From positions 1 to 16,881 of the forward strand of contig JAHFFM010000021.1 in NCBI GenBank assembly GCA_023247935.1: a DNA stretch of 16,881 nucleotides, in the 5' to 3' direction. The stretch is from Candidatus Omnitrophota bacterium (GTDB lineage: Bacteria > Omnitrophota > Gorgyraeia > 2-02-FULL-51-18). The notes beneath the pieces are model-generated. The model ran no database searches. It was not told the origin of the DNA and saw only the letters and a list, made by a program, of their open reading frames with translations. Positions 1-7,309 of this stretch are shown in pieces. The position numbers and the translations under genes were made by a program. Each line of letters starts with the position of its first letter. Position 1 is the stretch's first letter.

Positions 1-528
1 TGTTACAAAAAAGCACTCGAATGCGGAGCCGACGTGGTGGTGATGTGCCACCCGGATTATCAATACGACCCGAGAATCATTCCTCAGCTTGTAGAACCGA
101 TTCTTCAAGGCCATGCCGACGCCGTGTTCGGCTCCAGAATGATGAAAGGCGGCGCTTTGGAAGGCGGTATGCCGCTCTGGAAACACAATGCCAACATTCT
201 TCTCACCGCTTTTGAAAATGTGGCGCTGGGCACCTATCTCACCGAATATCATTCCGGATTCAGAGCTTACAGCGCCGCCTTATTAAGAAAAATCCGTTTT
301 GAAGAAAATTCGGACGGGTTTATTTTTGACACGGAAATTATCGTGCAAACCTTGATTCATCATTTCAAAATCGATGAAGTTCCGATCCGCACGCGGTATT
401 TTGAGGAAGCCTCTTCCATCAAGCTGGGCCCGAGCATCCGATACGGATTGGGCATCATCCGAACCATGTTCGAGTATAAACTCCACACCACCGGCCTGAA
501 AAAAATTAAAAAATTTGAAACCGCCTAG
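1..528 (+). CDS. Glycosyltransferase family 2, C-terminal part (cut by window start)
   Basis: The reading frame is open from base 1, so the N-terminus with the nucleotide-binding start of the GT-A fold lies outside. The visible part begins just before the motif HPDYQYDP (from about base 46), where bacterial relatives of polyprenol-phosphate mannosyl/glucosyl transferases carry their metal-binding acidic residue. It continues with a GSRMMKGG segment, EGGMPLWK, and TEYHSGFRAYS, the usual acceptor-side motif of this subgroup. No C-terminal membrane helices follow; the protein ends in a basic tail (LKKIKKFETA), so it should be a soluble or peripheral cytoplasmic enzyme moving a sugar from an NDP-sugar to a lipid or glycan. 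Donor and acceptor cannot be told from sequence. It converges with the GGDEF/EAL gene, with only 13 bases between the two stop codons. Family call is firm; exact substrate unknown. Confidence 0.9.
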   Translation, partial: CYKKALECGADVVVMCHPDYQYDPRIIPQLVEPILQGHADAVFGSRMMKGGALEGGMPLWKHNANILLTAFENVALGTYLTEYHSGFRAYSAALLRKIRFEENSDGFIFDTEIIVQTLIHHFKIDEVPIRTRYFEEASSIKLGPSIRYGLGIIRTMFEYKLHTTGLKKIKKFETA

Positions 529-541
529 GAGGCGAGAGAGC

Positions 542-2242
542 TTAACTAGGCCGGCCCAGGTAGTATCCTTGGCCGTATTTGACACCCATAGCGATCAAGG
601 TGTGCATATCTTCTTCTGTTTCAATACCTTCCGCCACGAGCTGGACTCCCAGGGAATCTGTGACTTTTTTGAGCCTTTTCAGGGAACGTTCGGAGCCGCC
701 ATCTTTGGCGATTCCATGAACCCACTTCTTGTCAATTTTCACCACGTCAGGCTCCAAAAGAATAAGACTTTCAAGCGAGCTCCGGCCAAAACCCACGTCA
801 TCAATAGCGATAGAAATGCCGGATTTTTTAAGACTGTTCACGGATTCGATCAAATAAGACGGGTCACCGATAATCTGCTGTTCGCTGATTTCCACGCAAT
901 ACAAAGCGTTTTTGCCGCCTTCAGGACCAAAAAGCTTCACGAGATTTCGAGTAGGCACGTCCAAAAGCGTCGAAGGAAAGATATTGACGTGACGCACGAT
1001 AGGACTCGGAAAATGCCTGCCAGCGGCGATGCAATTTTTAAGGCATTGGCTGTCTACCGACGTCAAAATGTTATTCTCAAAAGAAACCCTAAAAAAATCA
1101 TCCGGCATTTCAAATTCCGAAGAACGGAAACGGCTTAAAAATTCATACCCGACATTTTCACGCTTGGAAAGATCCAGAATAGGCTGCTTTAACACCTGAT
1201 AATAATTTGAATTCCTAAGCGCGGAGAGAATATTTGAAATCTGGTTATTCAGATAATCATTGCTCATTTTTTCCGGCACGTAGGAAACGCGGTTTTTCCC
1301 CATGAGTTTGCTTTGCTTCAAAATATGATGGCTTTGTGCGAACAGCTCTTCGATAGAAAGAATATAAGGCGACACGCGAAGCAAACCAAAGCTCGCTGTG
1401 GGTCGAAAACGCGTGCCCATGGAAACCGGAATGGTCATTTGCTCGATGGCACGCCTCACTTTTTCGGCAAGCCAGGCGCCTTCCGCCAGCCTCGTATCGG
1501 GCATTAATATCAAAAATTCGTCGCCGCCGATTCTGGCCACATAATCCGTGTACCGGATCGCCTGAATAATGGTTTTTGATATTTCTTTGAGAAGAATGTC
1601 GCCGACGCCGTACCCCAGCGTGTCGTTGATGTATTTGAAATTATCCAAATCTAAAATCAACGCCAAAAGCCCTTCCTGCCCGCGGCATGACCGCTCAAGC
1701 TCGCGCGACAAAACTTCCTGCAGCCCTCTCCTGTTCATCAATCCGCTCAAAGGGTCCGAATAAACAAGTTTTTCAAGCCGCGCGTTGGCGCGGCGCAATT
1801 CTCTGGCAAGCAAGCGGTGGTCTTGCTGAATCTTATGTCTTTCCATGGCATGAAGAAGCGTGCGCGTTAAAAGATCATGATTGATTTGGCCTTTCACCAG
1901 ATAATCCTGCGCGCCGAGGCTCACAACATCCAGTCCGCGCGAAGCTTCGTTAGCGTTGGTTAAAACAACGATGGGAACATCCTGATGAGATTCGGAATTA
2001 AGCCGGATTAAATTTCCACGGCCGTTTCCATCCGGCAAAGTGAGATCCAGCAAAACAATATCAATATCTTTTTGGGAAAGGCGGTTAATTCCTTCTTCGA
2101 GTTTTGTGGAATTAACAAGTTTAAAACGGGGTAGAATTTCGTTTTTTTGGGAGAGAATCTCACGAACCCGCGAGACGTCCTCGAGATTATCTTCTATGAA
2201 TAGAATTTGAACGTCTTTGGAGTACTCTGTATTTTTTGCCAT
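542..2242 (-). CDS. Response regulator with GGDEF and EAL domains (c-di-GMP turnover)
   Basis: A 566-residue cytoplasmic protein with three domains. Residues about 10-135 form a receiver: acidic pair E17/D18, phospho-acceptor D66 in LLDLTLPD, T95 and K117. Residues about 155-322 form a GGDEF domain with an intact GGDEF motif at 239-243 and, exactly five residues before it, an inhibitory I-site RYTD (230-233). Residues about 345-566 form an EAL domain. Its signature reads EFL (367-369) instead of EAL, and loop 6 reads DDVGFGRSS instead of DDFGTGYSS. The metal and catalytic residues appear present: E367, N420, E451, D481/D482, K502, E538 and Q558. It therefore looks able to make and to break down c-di-GMP under phosphorylation control. 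No histidine kinase lies beside it. ATG is the first start; the only AAGGAAG-like Shine-Dalgarno sits too far (about 16 bases) upstream, inside a small inverted repeat (2259-2272). Confidence 0.95.
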   Translation of the reverse strand: MAKNTEYSKDVQILFIEDNLEDVSRVREILSQKNEILPRFKLVNSTKLEEGINRLSQKDIDIVLLDLTLPDGNGRGNLIRLNSESHQDVPIVVLTNANEASRGLDVVSLGAQDYLVKGQINHDLLTRTLLHAMERHKIQQDHRLLARELRRANARLEKLVYSDPLSGLMNRRGLQEVLSRELERSCRGQEGLLALILDLDNFKYINDTLGYGVGDILLKEISKTIIQAIRYTDYVARIGGDEFLILMPDTRLAEGAWLAEKVRRAIEQMTIPVSMGTRFRPTASFGLLRVSPYILSIEELFAQSHHILKQSKLMGKNRVSYVPEKMSNDYLNNQISNILSALRNSNYYQVLKQPILDLSKRENVGYEFLSRFRSSEFEMPDDFFRVSFENNILTSVDSQCLKNCIAAGRHFPSPIVRHVNIFPSTLLDVPTRNLVKLFGPEGGKNALYCVEISEQQIIGDPSYLIESVNSLKKSGISIAIDDVGFGRSSLESLILLEPDVVKIDKKWVHGIAKDGGSERSLKRLKKVTDSLGVQLVAEGIETEEDMHTLIAMGVKYGQGYYLGRPS

Positions 2243-2329
2243 AGGTTAGGGTAAATTGCTTCCTTAGGGAAGTATACCTGGCAAAAATTAACAATTCTAT
2301 GCAGCGCTTAAATAAGTTAATAAAATATA

Positions 2330-2359
2330 ATTATAGCATAACAGGTATAAAATAAGCAA
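2330..2359 (-). promoter_or_regulatory. Probable sigma70 promoter of the GGDEF/EAL gene
   Basis: Read on the minus strand there is a perfect TATAAT (2330-2335) preceded by TGC, which makes an extended -10. A weaker TTGCTT lies 18 bases upstream (2354-2359). It would give a leader of roughly 80 bases before the ATG at 2242. It sits directly downstream of the terminator hairpin of the toxin-antitoxin genes, so the gene is probably its own transcription unit. Confidence 0.5.
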
Positions 2360-2400
2360 AAAAAGGCTATTTTTTCCAGCGAGTGATAGCAGCTTTTTTT
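2358..2400. terminator. Bidirectional intrinsic terminator
   Basis: A hairpin with arms GGCTAT and ATAGC-AGC (a two-base bulge) is bordered by a run of seven A on the left and seven T on the right. Each strand therefore shows a stem followed by a U-tract. On the minus strand it would end the transcript of the toxin-antitoxin pair, about 115 bases after the toxin stop. No plus-strand gene reads into it. Confidence 0.55.
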
Positions 2401-2514
2401 GCTATAGCTTTACGCTTAAGCGGCAGAACTTTCCTAAAGCTACGACAGCAGGATTCTTTCGGGGCTATCTTGAGCGCTTAGGCATAACATATTACGCCAT
2501 CACATATTTAAATC

Positions 2515-2895
2515 TTAAGGGTTAGTTCTGGCTCTAAAATATTCTTTAATATCCGGAGGGGTAAAATCTGACTTTAATAGATCTGATTGGATTTTTAAGA
2601 GCATTTGTTGCGAACAGCGATTTTTAAGGACTCCTATACCAATTTCAATAGATTTTTCAACAAGATTTGTTTGTACAAATCTGGCATCAGAATAATAAAC
2701 TATAGATTCTTGAGTAATACAGTCATGCTCGCCAGGGCTTAAAACAGTGGTTAAATCTTGTGAAATATTTGGTTTCTTAGAGGTTAAATTGACCATTATT
2801 GTTCTATGTGATGGTTCGGAGTCTAAAAGTATTATCCAGAGATGGTTAAACAAAACTTCTGATTTTTTTAAAAGAAAAGCGGTTCCGGCTAACAA
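2515..2895 (-). CDS. Probable toxin of a Panacea toxin-antitoxin pair
   Basis: A 126-residue protein directly behind the DUF4065/Panacea gene, with a gap of 5 bases and no clear Shine-Dalgarno, so translation is probably coupled. The furthest possible start is TTG, since an in-frame stop lies just upstream; the next ATG would remove the conserved-looking HLWIILLDSEP segment. The layout is a beta-rich N-terminal half (HLWIILL, RTIMVNLTSK), a central SPGEHDCITQESIVYYSDARFV stretch, and a helical C-terminus ending FTPPDIKEYFRAR. From memory this pattern matches a small uncharacterised family often found beside Panacea proteins. A MazF/PemK-like beta-barrel is conceivable but not shown. Toxin activity is inferred from gene order and size. 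The gene is AT-rich against its neighbours, which fits acquisition by transfer. Confidence 0.6.
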   Translation of the reverse strand: MLAGTAFLLKKSEVLFNHLWIILLDSEPSHRTIMVNLTSKKPNISQDLTTVLSPGEHDCITQESIVYYSDARFVQTNLVEKSIEIGIGVLKNRCSQQMLLKIQSDLLKSDFTPPDIKEYFRARTNP

Positions 2896-2900
2896 GGAAT

Positions 2901-3452
2901 TTATTTACCGAGTATATTCTGAGTAAACTCAAGGTGCTCAAGTTCTTGAAGAATTGCGGACGCTTGAGAATCAGTTTTACCAAGAGCAATTAAAATGTCT
3001 TTATATTCAGTTCTTACACAACTACCACAAGGGTCTCGATATTCCGGGAGATTATGATGTAAATCTTCCAATTGCCATTGATCAAGTTTTCCATATTTGT
3101 CAAAAATTTCATTAATCAGATTTGTTTCCGCTTGAGAAAGTTTATCGCACAAAAAATCATCTTTTAGCTCAATAGTGTAACCAATAGGAGGACTTATATG
3201 TTTCAGCCAATAAGAATCCACCCCAGGCGGCACGCCTTCACTTATTAAATCAAGAGTATTACTTAAAACTTGTCCATGGGGAAGTGAATAATGTCGATCA
3301 AAACTCACCGGACGATTCCATCGATTCAGCGCTTCTCGGTCAATAAGATAAAGAAGCTTTATAAGCTTCATATAGTTCATAACACGCCCTTCGCGTTTTA
3401 GCAATAACGCGGCAGCCTGTGTTGTTTTTTTCTCATCAAATGCAAGATTCAT
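2901..3452 (-). CDS. Panacea-domain (DUF4065, SocA-like) antitoxin
   Basis: A 183-residue protein. Residues about 22-75 carry the Panacea signature: MNYMKLIKLLYLIDREALNR, then a proline/aspartate turn, then HYSLPHGQVLSNTLDLI. Panacea proteins are antitoxins that neutralise many unrelated toxin types by direct binding; SocA, which feeds toxin SocB to ClpXP, is a relative. The first gene of the pair is the antitoxin, as is usual for type II systems. A good Shine-Dalgarno (AGAGGG, 8 bases before ATG) and a TATAAT at 3481-3486 lie upstream. The gene is distinctly AT-rich. The function is inferred from the domain and the adjacent small gene; which toxin fold it controls is not resolved. Confidence 0.85.
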   Translation of the reverse strand: MNLAFDEKKTTQAAALLLKREGRVMNYMKLIKLLYLIDREALNRWNRPVSFDRHYSLPHGQVLSNTLDLISEGVPPGVDSYWLKHISPPIGYTIELKDDFLCDKLSQAETNLINEIFDKYGKLDQWQLEDLHHNLPEYRDPCGSCVRTEYKDILIALGKTDSQASAILQELEHLEFTQNILGK

Positions 3453-3480
3453 GATATTTTCCCTCTTTAAATATACATGA

Positions 3481-3486
3481 ATTATA
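3481..3486 (-). promoter_or_regulatory. Candidate -10 box for the toxin-antitoxin operon
   Basis: A perfect TATAAT on the minus strand, 28 bases before the antitoxin ATG. Transcription would start close to the Shine-Dalgarno, leaving a leader of about 20 bases. No good -35 hexamer is visible at 16-18 bases. The surrounding 3453-3600 is very AT-rich, so a chance match is possible. Confidence 0.35.
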
Positions 3487-3611
3487 ATGAGTTTTAAAGT
3501 TATAGTTATTAAAAATCAATATTCTTATAATTTATTTTACCTTTTTTCGCCCTATAACTGACCTACTACCCAAAAAAGACAATTTTCTTGAGTTTTTAGG
3601 CTATTTTGGAC

Positions 3612-5990
3612 TCAACTGCTACAGGCGACGCAATCGTCTTTATTTTCAAGGGAGCAAGTGATGTCTGCCATTTTCTGCTCCTTGGACTGCGCAGGGGCTT
3701 CAGCGGCCACGGGCTTTGCCAGGTGCTCCTGGCCAACCGTGAACTTGATCGCGTCAGCCGCGGCCTTGGTGCGAAGATAATACATGCCGGTTTTTAAGCC
3801 GCTTTTCCAGGCATGAAAATGCATGGAGGTCAGCTTGGCAAAATTTGGTTCTTGGATAAAAAGGTTAAGGGACTGGGATTGGCAAATATAAGCGCCTCTA
3901 TCCGCAGCCATGTCAATCAATGAACGCTGCTTGATTTCCCAAACCGTGCGGTACACATCTTTGATTTCTTGAGGAATTTCCTCGATGCTCTGGATAGAAC
4001 CATTGGCCGCGATGACTTTTTCTTTTAATTTATTATTCCAAATCCCGAGTCCCACCAAATCCTTCATGAGATATTTATTCACAACGATAAATTCACCGGA
4101 TAAAACGCGGCGTGTATAAATATTAGAAGTGTACGGCTCAATGCATTCGTTATTTCCAAGAATTTGCGACGTGGAAGCGGTGGGCATGGGCGCTAAAAGA
4201 AGCGAATTGCGCACGCCGTGCTGCTTCACTTCCTGGCGCAGCGTTTCCCAATCCCAGCGGCTGGTAGGAGTCACGCCCCACATATCAAATTGGAAAATCC
4301 CCTGAGACATCGGAGAGCCCTGAAATGTTTCATACGCTCCGTTGGCTTTAGCCAAATCCTTGGAAGAAGTCACGGCCGCGAAATAAATCGTCTCAAATAT
4401 TTCCTTGTTTAACTGCTTCGCTTCTTCCGAATCAAAAGCCATTTTAAGGACGATGAATACGTCCGCCAATCCCTGCACGCCGATACCGATGGGCCTGTGG
4501 CGGAAATTAGAACGCTTCGCCTCTTCCACGGGGTAATAATTAATATCGATAATTTTATTCAGATTTTGCGTGATGACTTTGGTGACTTCGAAAAGCTTGG
4601 CATGGTCGAATTCACCGTCCACCACAAACCGCGGGAGCGCGATAGAAGCGAGATTGCAAACCGCCACTTCATCCGAAGAAGTGTATTCCACGATTTCCGT
4701 GCAAAGATTGGAACTTTTAATGGTGCCAAGATTCTTTTGATTGGATTTGCTGTTCGAGGCATCTTTATAAAGCATGTACGGCGTACCGGTTTCAATCTGG
4801 GATTCCATGATGGCAAACCAAATATCCTGAGCTTTGACGGTTTTTCTCGCTTTTCCTTCAGCCTCGTATTTTTCATAAAGTTTTTCAAATTCTTCGCCCC
4901 AGCAATCCGCTAAACCCTTTGCTTCATTCGGACAAAAAAGAGACCAAGTCCCATTTTGCTCCACACGCTTCATAAAAAGATCCGGGATCCAAAGCGCAAA
5001 AAACAGATCCCTTGCTTTCATTTCTTCTTTTCCGTGATTTTTCTTAAGATCAAGAAAATCAAAAATATCGGCATGCCATGGCTCTAAATAAATCGCGAAG
5101 GCGCCTTTACGCTTGCCGCCGCCCTGGTCCACGTAACGCGCGGTGTCGTTGAACACACGAAGCATGGGAACAATGCCGTTCGAAGTGCCGGAAGAGCCGC
5201 GGATATAAGAACCGGTGGCGCGAATATTGTGGATGGAAAGACCAATACCGCCCGCCGATTGAGAAATTTTGGCGCATTGTTTGAGCGTATCGTAAATTCC
5301 TTCGATAGAATCATCTTTCATCGTCAAAAGAAAGCAGGAGGAAAGCTGAGGTTTGGGCGTGCCCGCATTAAACAGAGTGGGCGTCGCATGCGTAAACCAG
5401 CGCTGAGACATCAAATGGTAGGTTTCGATCGCGGAATCAATGTCATCACGATGAATGCCTACGGATACCCTCATGAGCATATGCTGCGGCCGCTCGACCA
5501 CCTTGCCGTTGATTTTTAAAAGATACCCTTTCTCGAGAGTCTTGAATCCAAAATAATCGAAATCAAAATCGCGGTCATAAATAATGGTGGAATCCAGCAT
5601 CTCGGCATTTTTTTCAATGATTTTATAAATATCTTTGGCGATAAGCGGCGCCTTTTGCCCCGTTCTCGGATTGGAATACGTGTACAAATCCTTCATGGTG
5701 TCGAAAAAAGATTTTTTAGTATTCTTATGAAGATTGGACACCGCGATGCGTGAAGCTAAAAGAGCGTAGTCGGGATGTTTTGTCGTCAGAGACGCCGCTA
5801 TTTCAGCGGCAAGGCTGTCTAATTCGGAAGTGGTGACGCCGTCATAAATACCCTGAATCACCTTCTTGGCAACGTCCACGGGATCCACATGCTTTGGATC
5901 TAACCCGTAACAAAGACGCTCAATACGAGCCGTAACCTTGTCGAATTTAACGGATTCCCGACGACCGTCCCTTTTCATGACTTGCATCAT
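3612..5990 (-). CDS. nrdA: Class Ia ribonucleotide reductase, large (alpha/R1) subunit, eukaryote-like
   Basis: Reduces ribonucleoside diphosphates to deoxyribonucleotides with the R2 protein encoded just upstream. The 792-residue product has an N-terminal ATP cone (about 1-92, opening [16 protein letters not shown]) for ATP/dATP control. The ten-stranded barrel carries C219 and C445 (active-site disulfide), N428, C430 (thiyl radical) and E432 in [13 protein letters not shown]. The radical-transfer tyrosines are Y737/Y738 (TGMYYLR), and a C-terminal redox pair C787/C790 lies in DDCVACSS. Length, residue spacing and long identical stretches (for example [28 protein letters not shown]) match animal RRM1 far better than E. 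coli NrdA. It begins 25 bases after the nrdB stop and shares its promoter. Two ATGs in tandem open the gene; AAGGA lies 11 bases before the first. The family call is essentially certain. Confidence 0.98.
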   Translation of the reverse strand: MMQVMKRDGRRESVKFDKVTARIERLCYGLDPKHVDPVDVAKKVIQGIYDGVTTSELDSLAAEIAASLTTKHPDYALLASRIAVSNLHKNTKKSFFDTMKDLYTYSNPRTGQKAPLIAKDIYKIIEKNAEMLDSTIIYDRDFDFDYFGFKTLEKGYLLKINGKVVERPQHMLMRVSVGIHRDDIDSAIETYHLMSQRWFTHATPTLFNAGTPKPQLSSCFLLTMKDDSIEGIYDTLKQCAKISQSAGGIGLSIHNIRATGSYIRGSSGTSNGIVPMLRVFNDTARYVDQGGGKRKGAFAIYLEPWHADIFDFLDLKKNHGKEEMKARDLFFALWIPDLFMKRVEQNGTWSLFCPNEAKGLADCWGEEFEKLYEKYEAEGKARKTVKAQDIWFAIMESQIETGTPYMLYKDASNSKSNQKNLGTIKSSNLCTEIVEYTSSDEVAVCNLASIALPRFVVDGEFDHAKLFEVTKVITQNLNKIIDINYYPVEEAKRSNFRHRPIGIGVQGLADVFIVLKMAFDSEEAKQLNKEIFETIYFAAVTSSKDLAKANGAYETFQGSPMSQGIFQFDMWGVTPTSRWDWETLRQEVKQHGVRNSLLLAPMPTASTSQILGNNECIEPYTSNIYTRRVLSGEFIVVNKYLMKDLVGLGIWNNKLKEKVIAANGSIQSIEEIPQEIKDVYRTVWEIKQRSLIDMAADRGAYICQSQSLNLFIQEPNFAKLTSMHFHAWKSGLKTGMYYLRTKAAADAIKFTVGQEHLAKPVAAEAPAQSKEQKMADITCSLENKDDCVACSS

Positions 5991-6015
5991 AGAGGTTTTT
6001 CCTTATTACTTTAGG

Positions 6016-6984
6016 TTAGAATTCCGCGTCAGTGACGAAAGAGTGTGCTGCTTTTTCTTTATTGTTCATGACGCCGGCTTTTTGGTATTCAGCCACGCGT
6101 TTTTCGAAGAAATTTGTTTTGCCTTGCAGTGAAATTAATTCCATAAAATCAAAAGGGTTTGTGGCATTAAAAAGCCGGTGATACCCGAGGGCCACCAAAA
6201 GACGGTCCGCCACAAATTCAATGTACTGGCACATCATTTTCGCATTCATGCCGATAAGATCCACGGGCAGCGCGTCGGACACGAATTCTTTTTCAATTTC
6301 CACCGCGTCGCCGATAATTTCATGAATGCGCTCGGTTGAAAGTTTATTTTCCAGCATATTATAAAGGAGGCAGGCAAAATCGCAATGCAATCCTTCGTCG
6401 CGGGAAATAAGTTCGTTGGAAAAAGAAAGTCCGGGCATTAATCCGCGTTTTTTAAGCCAGAAAATCGAGCAAAAGCTGCCGGAAAAGAAAATCCCTTCGA
6501 CAGCGGCAAACGCGACAAGGCGTTCCGCAAAAGAACCTTTGCGGATCCAGCGAAGCGCCCATTCCGCTTTCTTCTGCACGCAGGAAACGGTTTCGATCGC
6601 GTGAAATAATTTTTCTTTTTCGGCGGGATCCTTGATGTAAGTGTCGATTAAAAGGGAATACGTCTCAGAGTGGATGTTTTCGATCATGATTTGGAAGCCA
6701 TAAAAACAGCGCGCTTCGGGGATTTGGACTTCACGGACAAAATTCACGGCCAGATTCTCGTTCACAATGCCGTCGGAGGCGGCAAAAAAAGCCAAAACAT
6801 GCTTCACAAAATGGCGCTCGCCGTCATTCATCCTCTCCCAATCCTTCAGATCATGGGAAAGGTCGATTTCTTCGGCCGTCCAGAAGCTGGCCTCGGCCTG
6901 TTTATACATTTTCCAAATATCGTTGTAACGAATGGGGAAAAGGACGAAACGATCTTTGTTTTCTTGAAGAATGGGTTCAATCAT
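6016..6984 (-). CDS. nrdB: Class Ia ribonucleotide reductase, small (beta/R2) subunit, eukaryote-like
   Basis: Holds the metal centre and stable tyrosyl radical that start catalysis in the R1 subunit. The 322-residue ferritin-like protein shows all ligands: D71, E102, H105, E163, E197 and H200. The radical tyrosine Y109 is in ENIHSETY, so this is a tyrosyl-radical enzyme rather than the class Ic type that lacks the tyrosine. Motifs such as [21 protein letters not shown] and [19 protein letters not shown] are nearly those of mammalian RRM2. The C-terminal tail SFVTDAEF corresponds to the R1-docking tail (FTLDADF in mammals). It is the first gene of the nrdB-nrdA operon, with GAGG eight or nine bases before ATG, a strong promoter and an NrdR box upstream. 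Confidence 0.98.
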   Translation of the reverse strand: MIEPILQENKDRFVLFPIRYNDIWKMYKQAEASFWTAEEIDLSHDLKDWERMNDGERHFVKHVLAFFAASDGIVNENLAVNFVREVQIPEARCFYGFQIMIENIHSETYSLLIDTYIKDPAEKEKLFHAIETVSCVQKKAEWALRWIRKGSFAERLVAFAAVEGIFFSGSFCSIFWLKKRGLMPGLSFSNELISRDEGLHCDFACLLYNMLENKLSTERIHEIIGDAVEIEKEFVSDALPVDLIGMNAKMMCQYIEFVADRLLVALGYHRLFNATNPFDFMELISLQGKTNFFEKRVAEYQKAGVMNNKEKAAHSFVTDAEF

Positions 6985-7007
6985 TTTTTTGCCTCACGTG
7001 AAAACTC

Positions 7008-7036
7008 AGTATAGACCCACTGTCAAGGGTTGTCAA
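7008..7036 (-). promoter_or_regulatory. Sigma70 promoter of nrdBA
   Basis: On the minus strand a perfect -35 TTGACA (7031-7036) is separated by exactly 17 bases from -10 TATACT (7008-7013). A second TTGACA (7021-7026) lies inside the spacer as a short tandem repeat. The predicted leader is about 17-20 bases and contains the Shine-Dalgarno of nrdB. Confidence 0.8.
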
Positions 7037-7040
7037 GAAA

Positions 7041-7056
7041 ACACCATATATTGTGG
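7041..7056. promoter_or_regulatory. NrdR box upstream of nrdBA
   Basis: The 16 bases ACACCATATATTGTGG match the NrdR box consensus (ACACWATATATWGTGT) at nearly every position. The site lies 4 bases upstream of the -35 hexamer. NrdR is the dATP/ATP-sensing repressor of bacterial ribonucleotide reductase genes and usually binds two boxes. A weaker half-conserved candidate lies at 7082-7097, about 41 bases away centre to centre. Confidence 0.8.
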
Positions 7057-7081
7057 AAATATTGATAAAAAAAGAGTCAAA

Positions 7082-7097
7082 ACACAATTAAAAGAAC
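7082..7097. promoter_or_regulatory. Possible degenerate second NrdR box
   Basis: The left half ACACAAT matches the consensus half-site, while the right half is poorly kept (about 10 of 16 positions overall). The centre-to-centre distance of 41 bases is near four helical turns; the commonly seen spacing is about three turns. Weak on its own and proposed only because NrdR boxes normally occur in pairs. Confidence 0.25.
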
Positions 7098-7113
7098 AAT
7101 GATACGCGAAAAA

Positions 7114-7309
7114 AAATAGCGAAGAGTGGAAAACAAATAGCGAAGAGTGAAAAGTGAAGAGCGAATAACAAATAGCGAAGAGTGAATAACGAAAAGCGAA
7201 TAGCTACGGAGCCACTTCGTGGCCTTTATAAAGTGTCGCGTAGCGACTCCATAGTTATTCGCTCTTCACTTTTCACTCTTCGCTATTTGTTATTCGCTCT
7301 TCGCTATTT
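7114..7309. repeat. Double-hairpin repeat element, copy 1 (inverted arms with 43 bp core)
   Basis: Fills most of the gap between nrdB and the nuclease gene. Two 56-base arms (7114-7169 and 7254-7309) are reverse complements at about 53 of 56 positions, the inner 35 bases exactly. The left side carries one extra repeat unit (7170-7205). The arms are made of degenerate tandem units such as AATAGCGAAGAGTGAA. The core (7208-7250) starts GGAG and ends CTCC and holds two small hairpins: GCCAC-TTC-GTGGC (7211-7223) and GTCGC-GTA-GCGAC (7235-7247). A second copy of the core lies at 8282-8324. The right arm provides the TAG stop of the nuclease gene. No transposase is seen; it looks like a non-autonomous element. 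Confidence 0.85.

Noticed and set aside
515..1138. 207-residue open frame on the plus strand
   Set aside because: It lies wholly opposite the EAL domain of the GGDEF/EAL gene, whose motifs are intact; the plus-strand product has no recognisable domain.
2400..2514. Small RNA or attachment site between terminator and toxin gene
   Set aside because: A palindrome CGCTTAAGCG and a similar GCGCTTAGGC are present, but no promoter, conserved structure or integrase supports either idea.
3560..3614. Terminator after nrdA
   Set aside because: A TTGAGT/ACTCAA stem overlaps the stop codon with a 16-base loop and a distant T-run; too weak to call.
7208..7250. tRNA-like gene in the repeat core
   Set aside because: Two hairpins and a closing GGAG/CTCC stem are seen, but there is no T-loop, no anticodon arm of proper size, and 43 bases is too short.
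7114..7309. CRISPR array
   Set aside because: The short repeated units are adjacent, degenerate and mirrored as inverted arms; there are no spacers of constant length and no cas genes.
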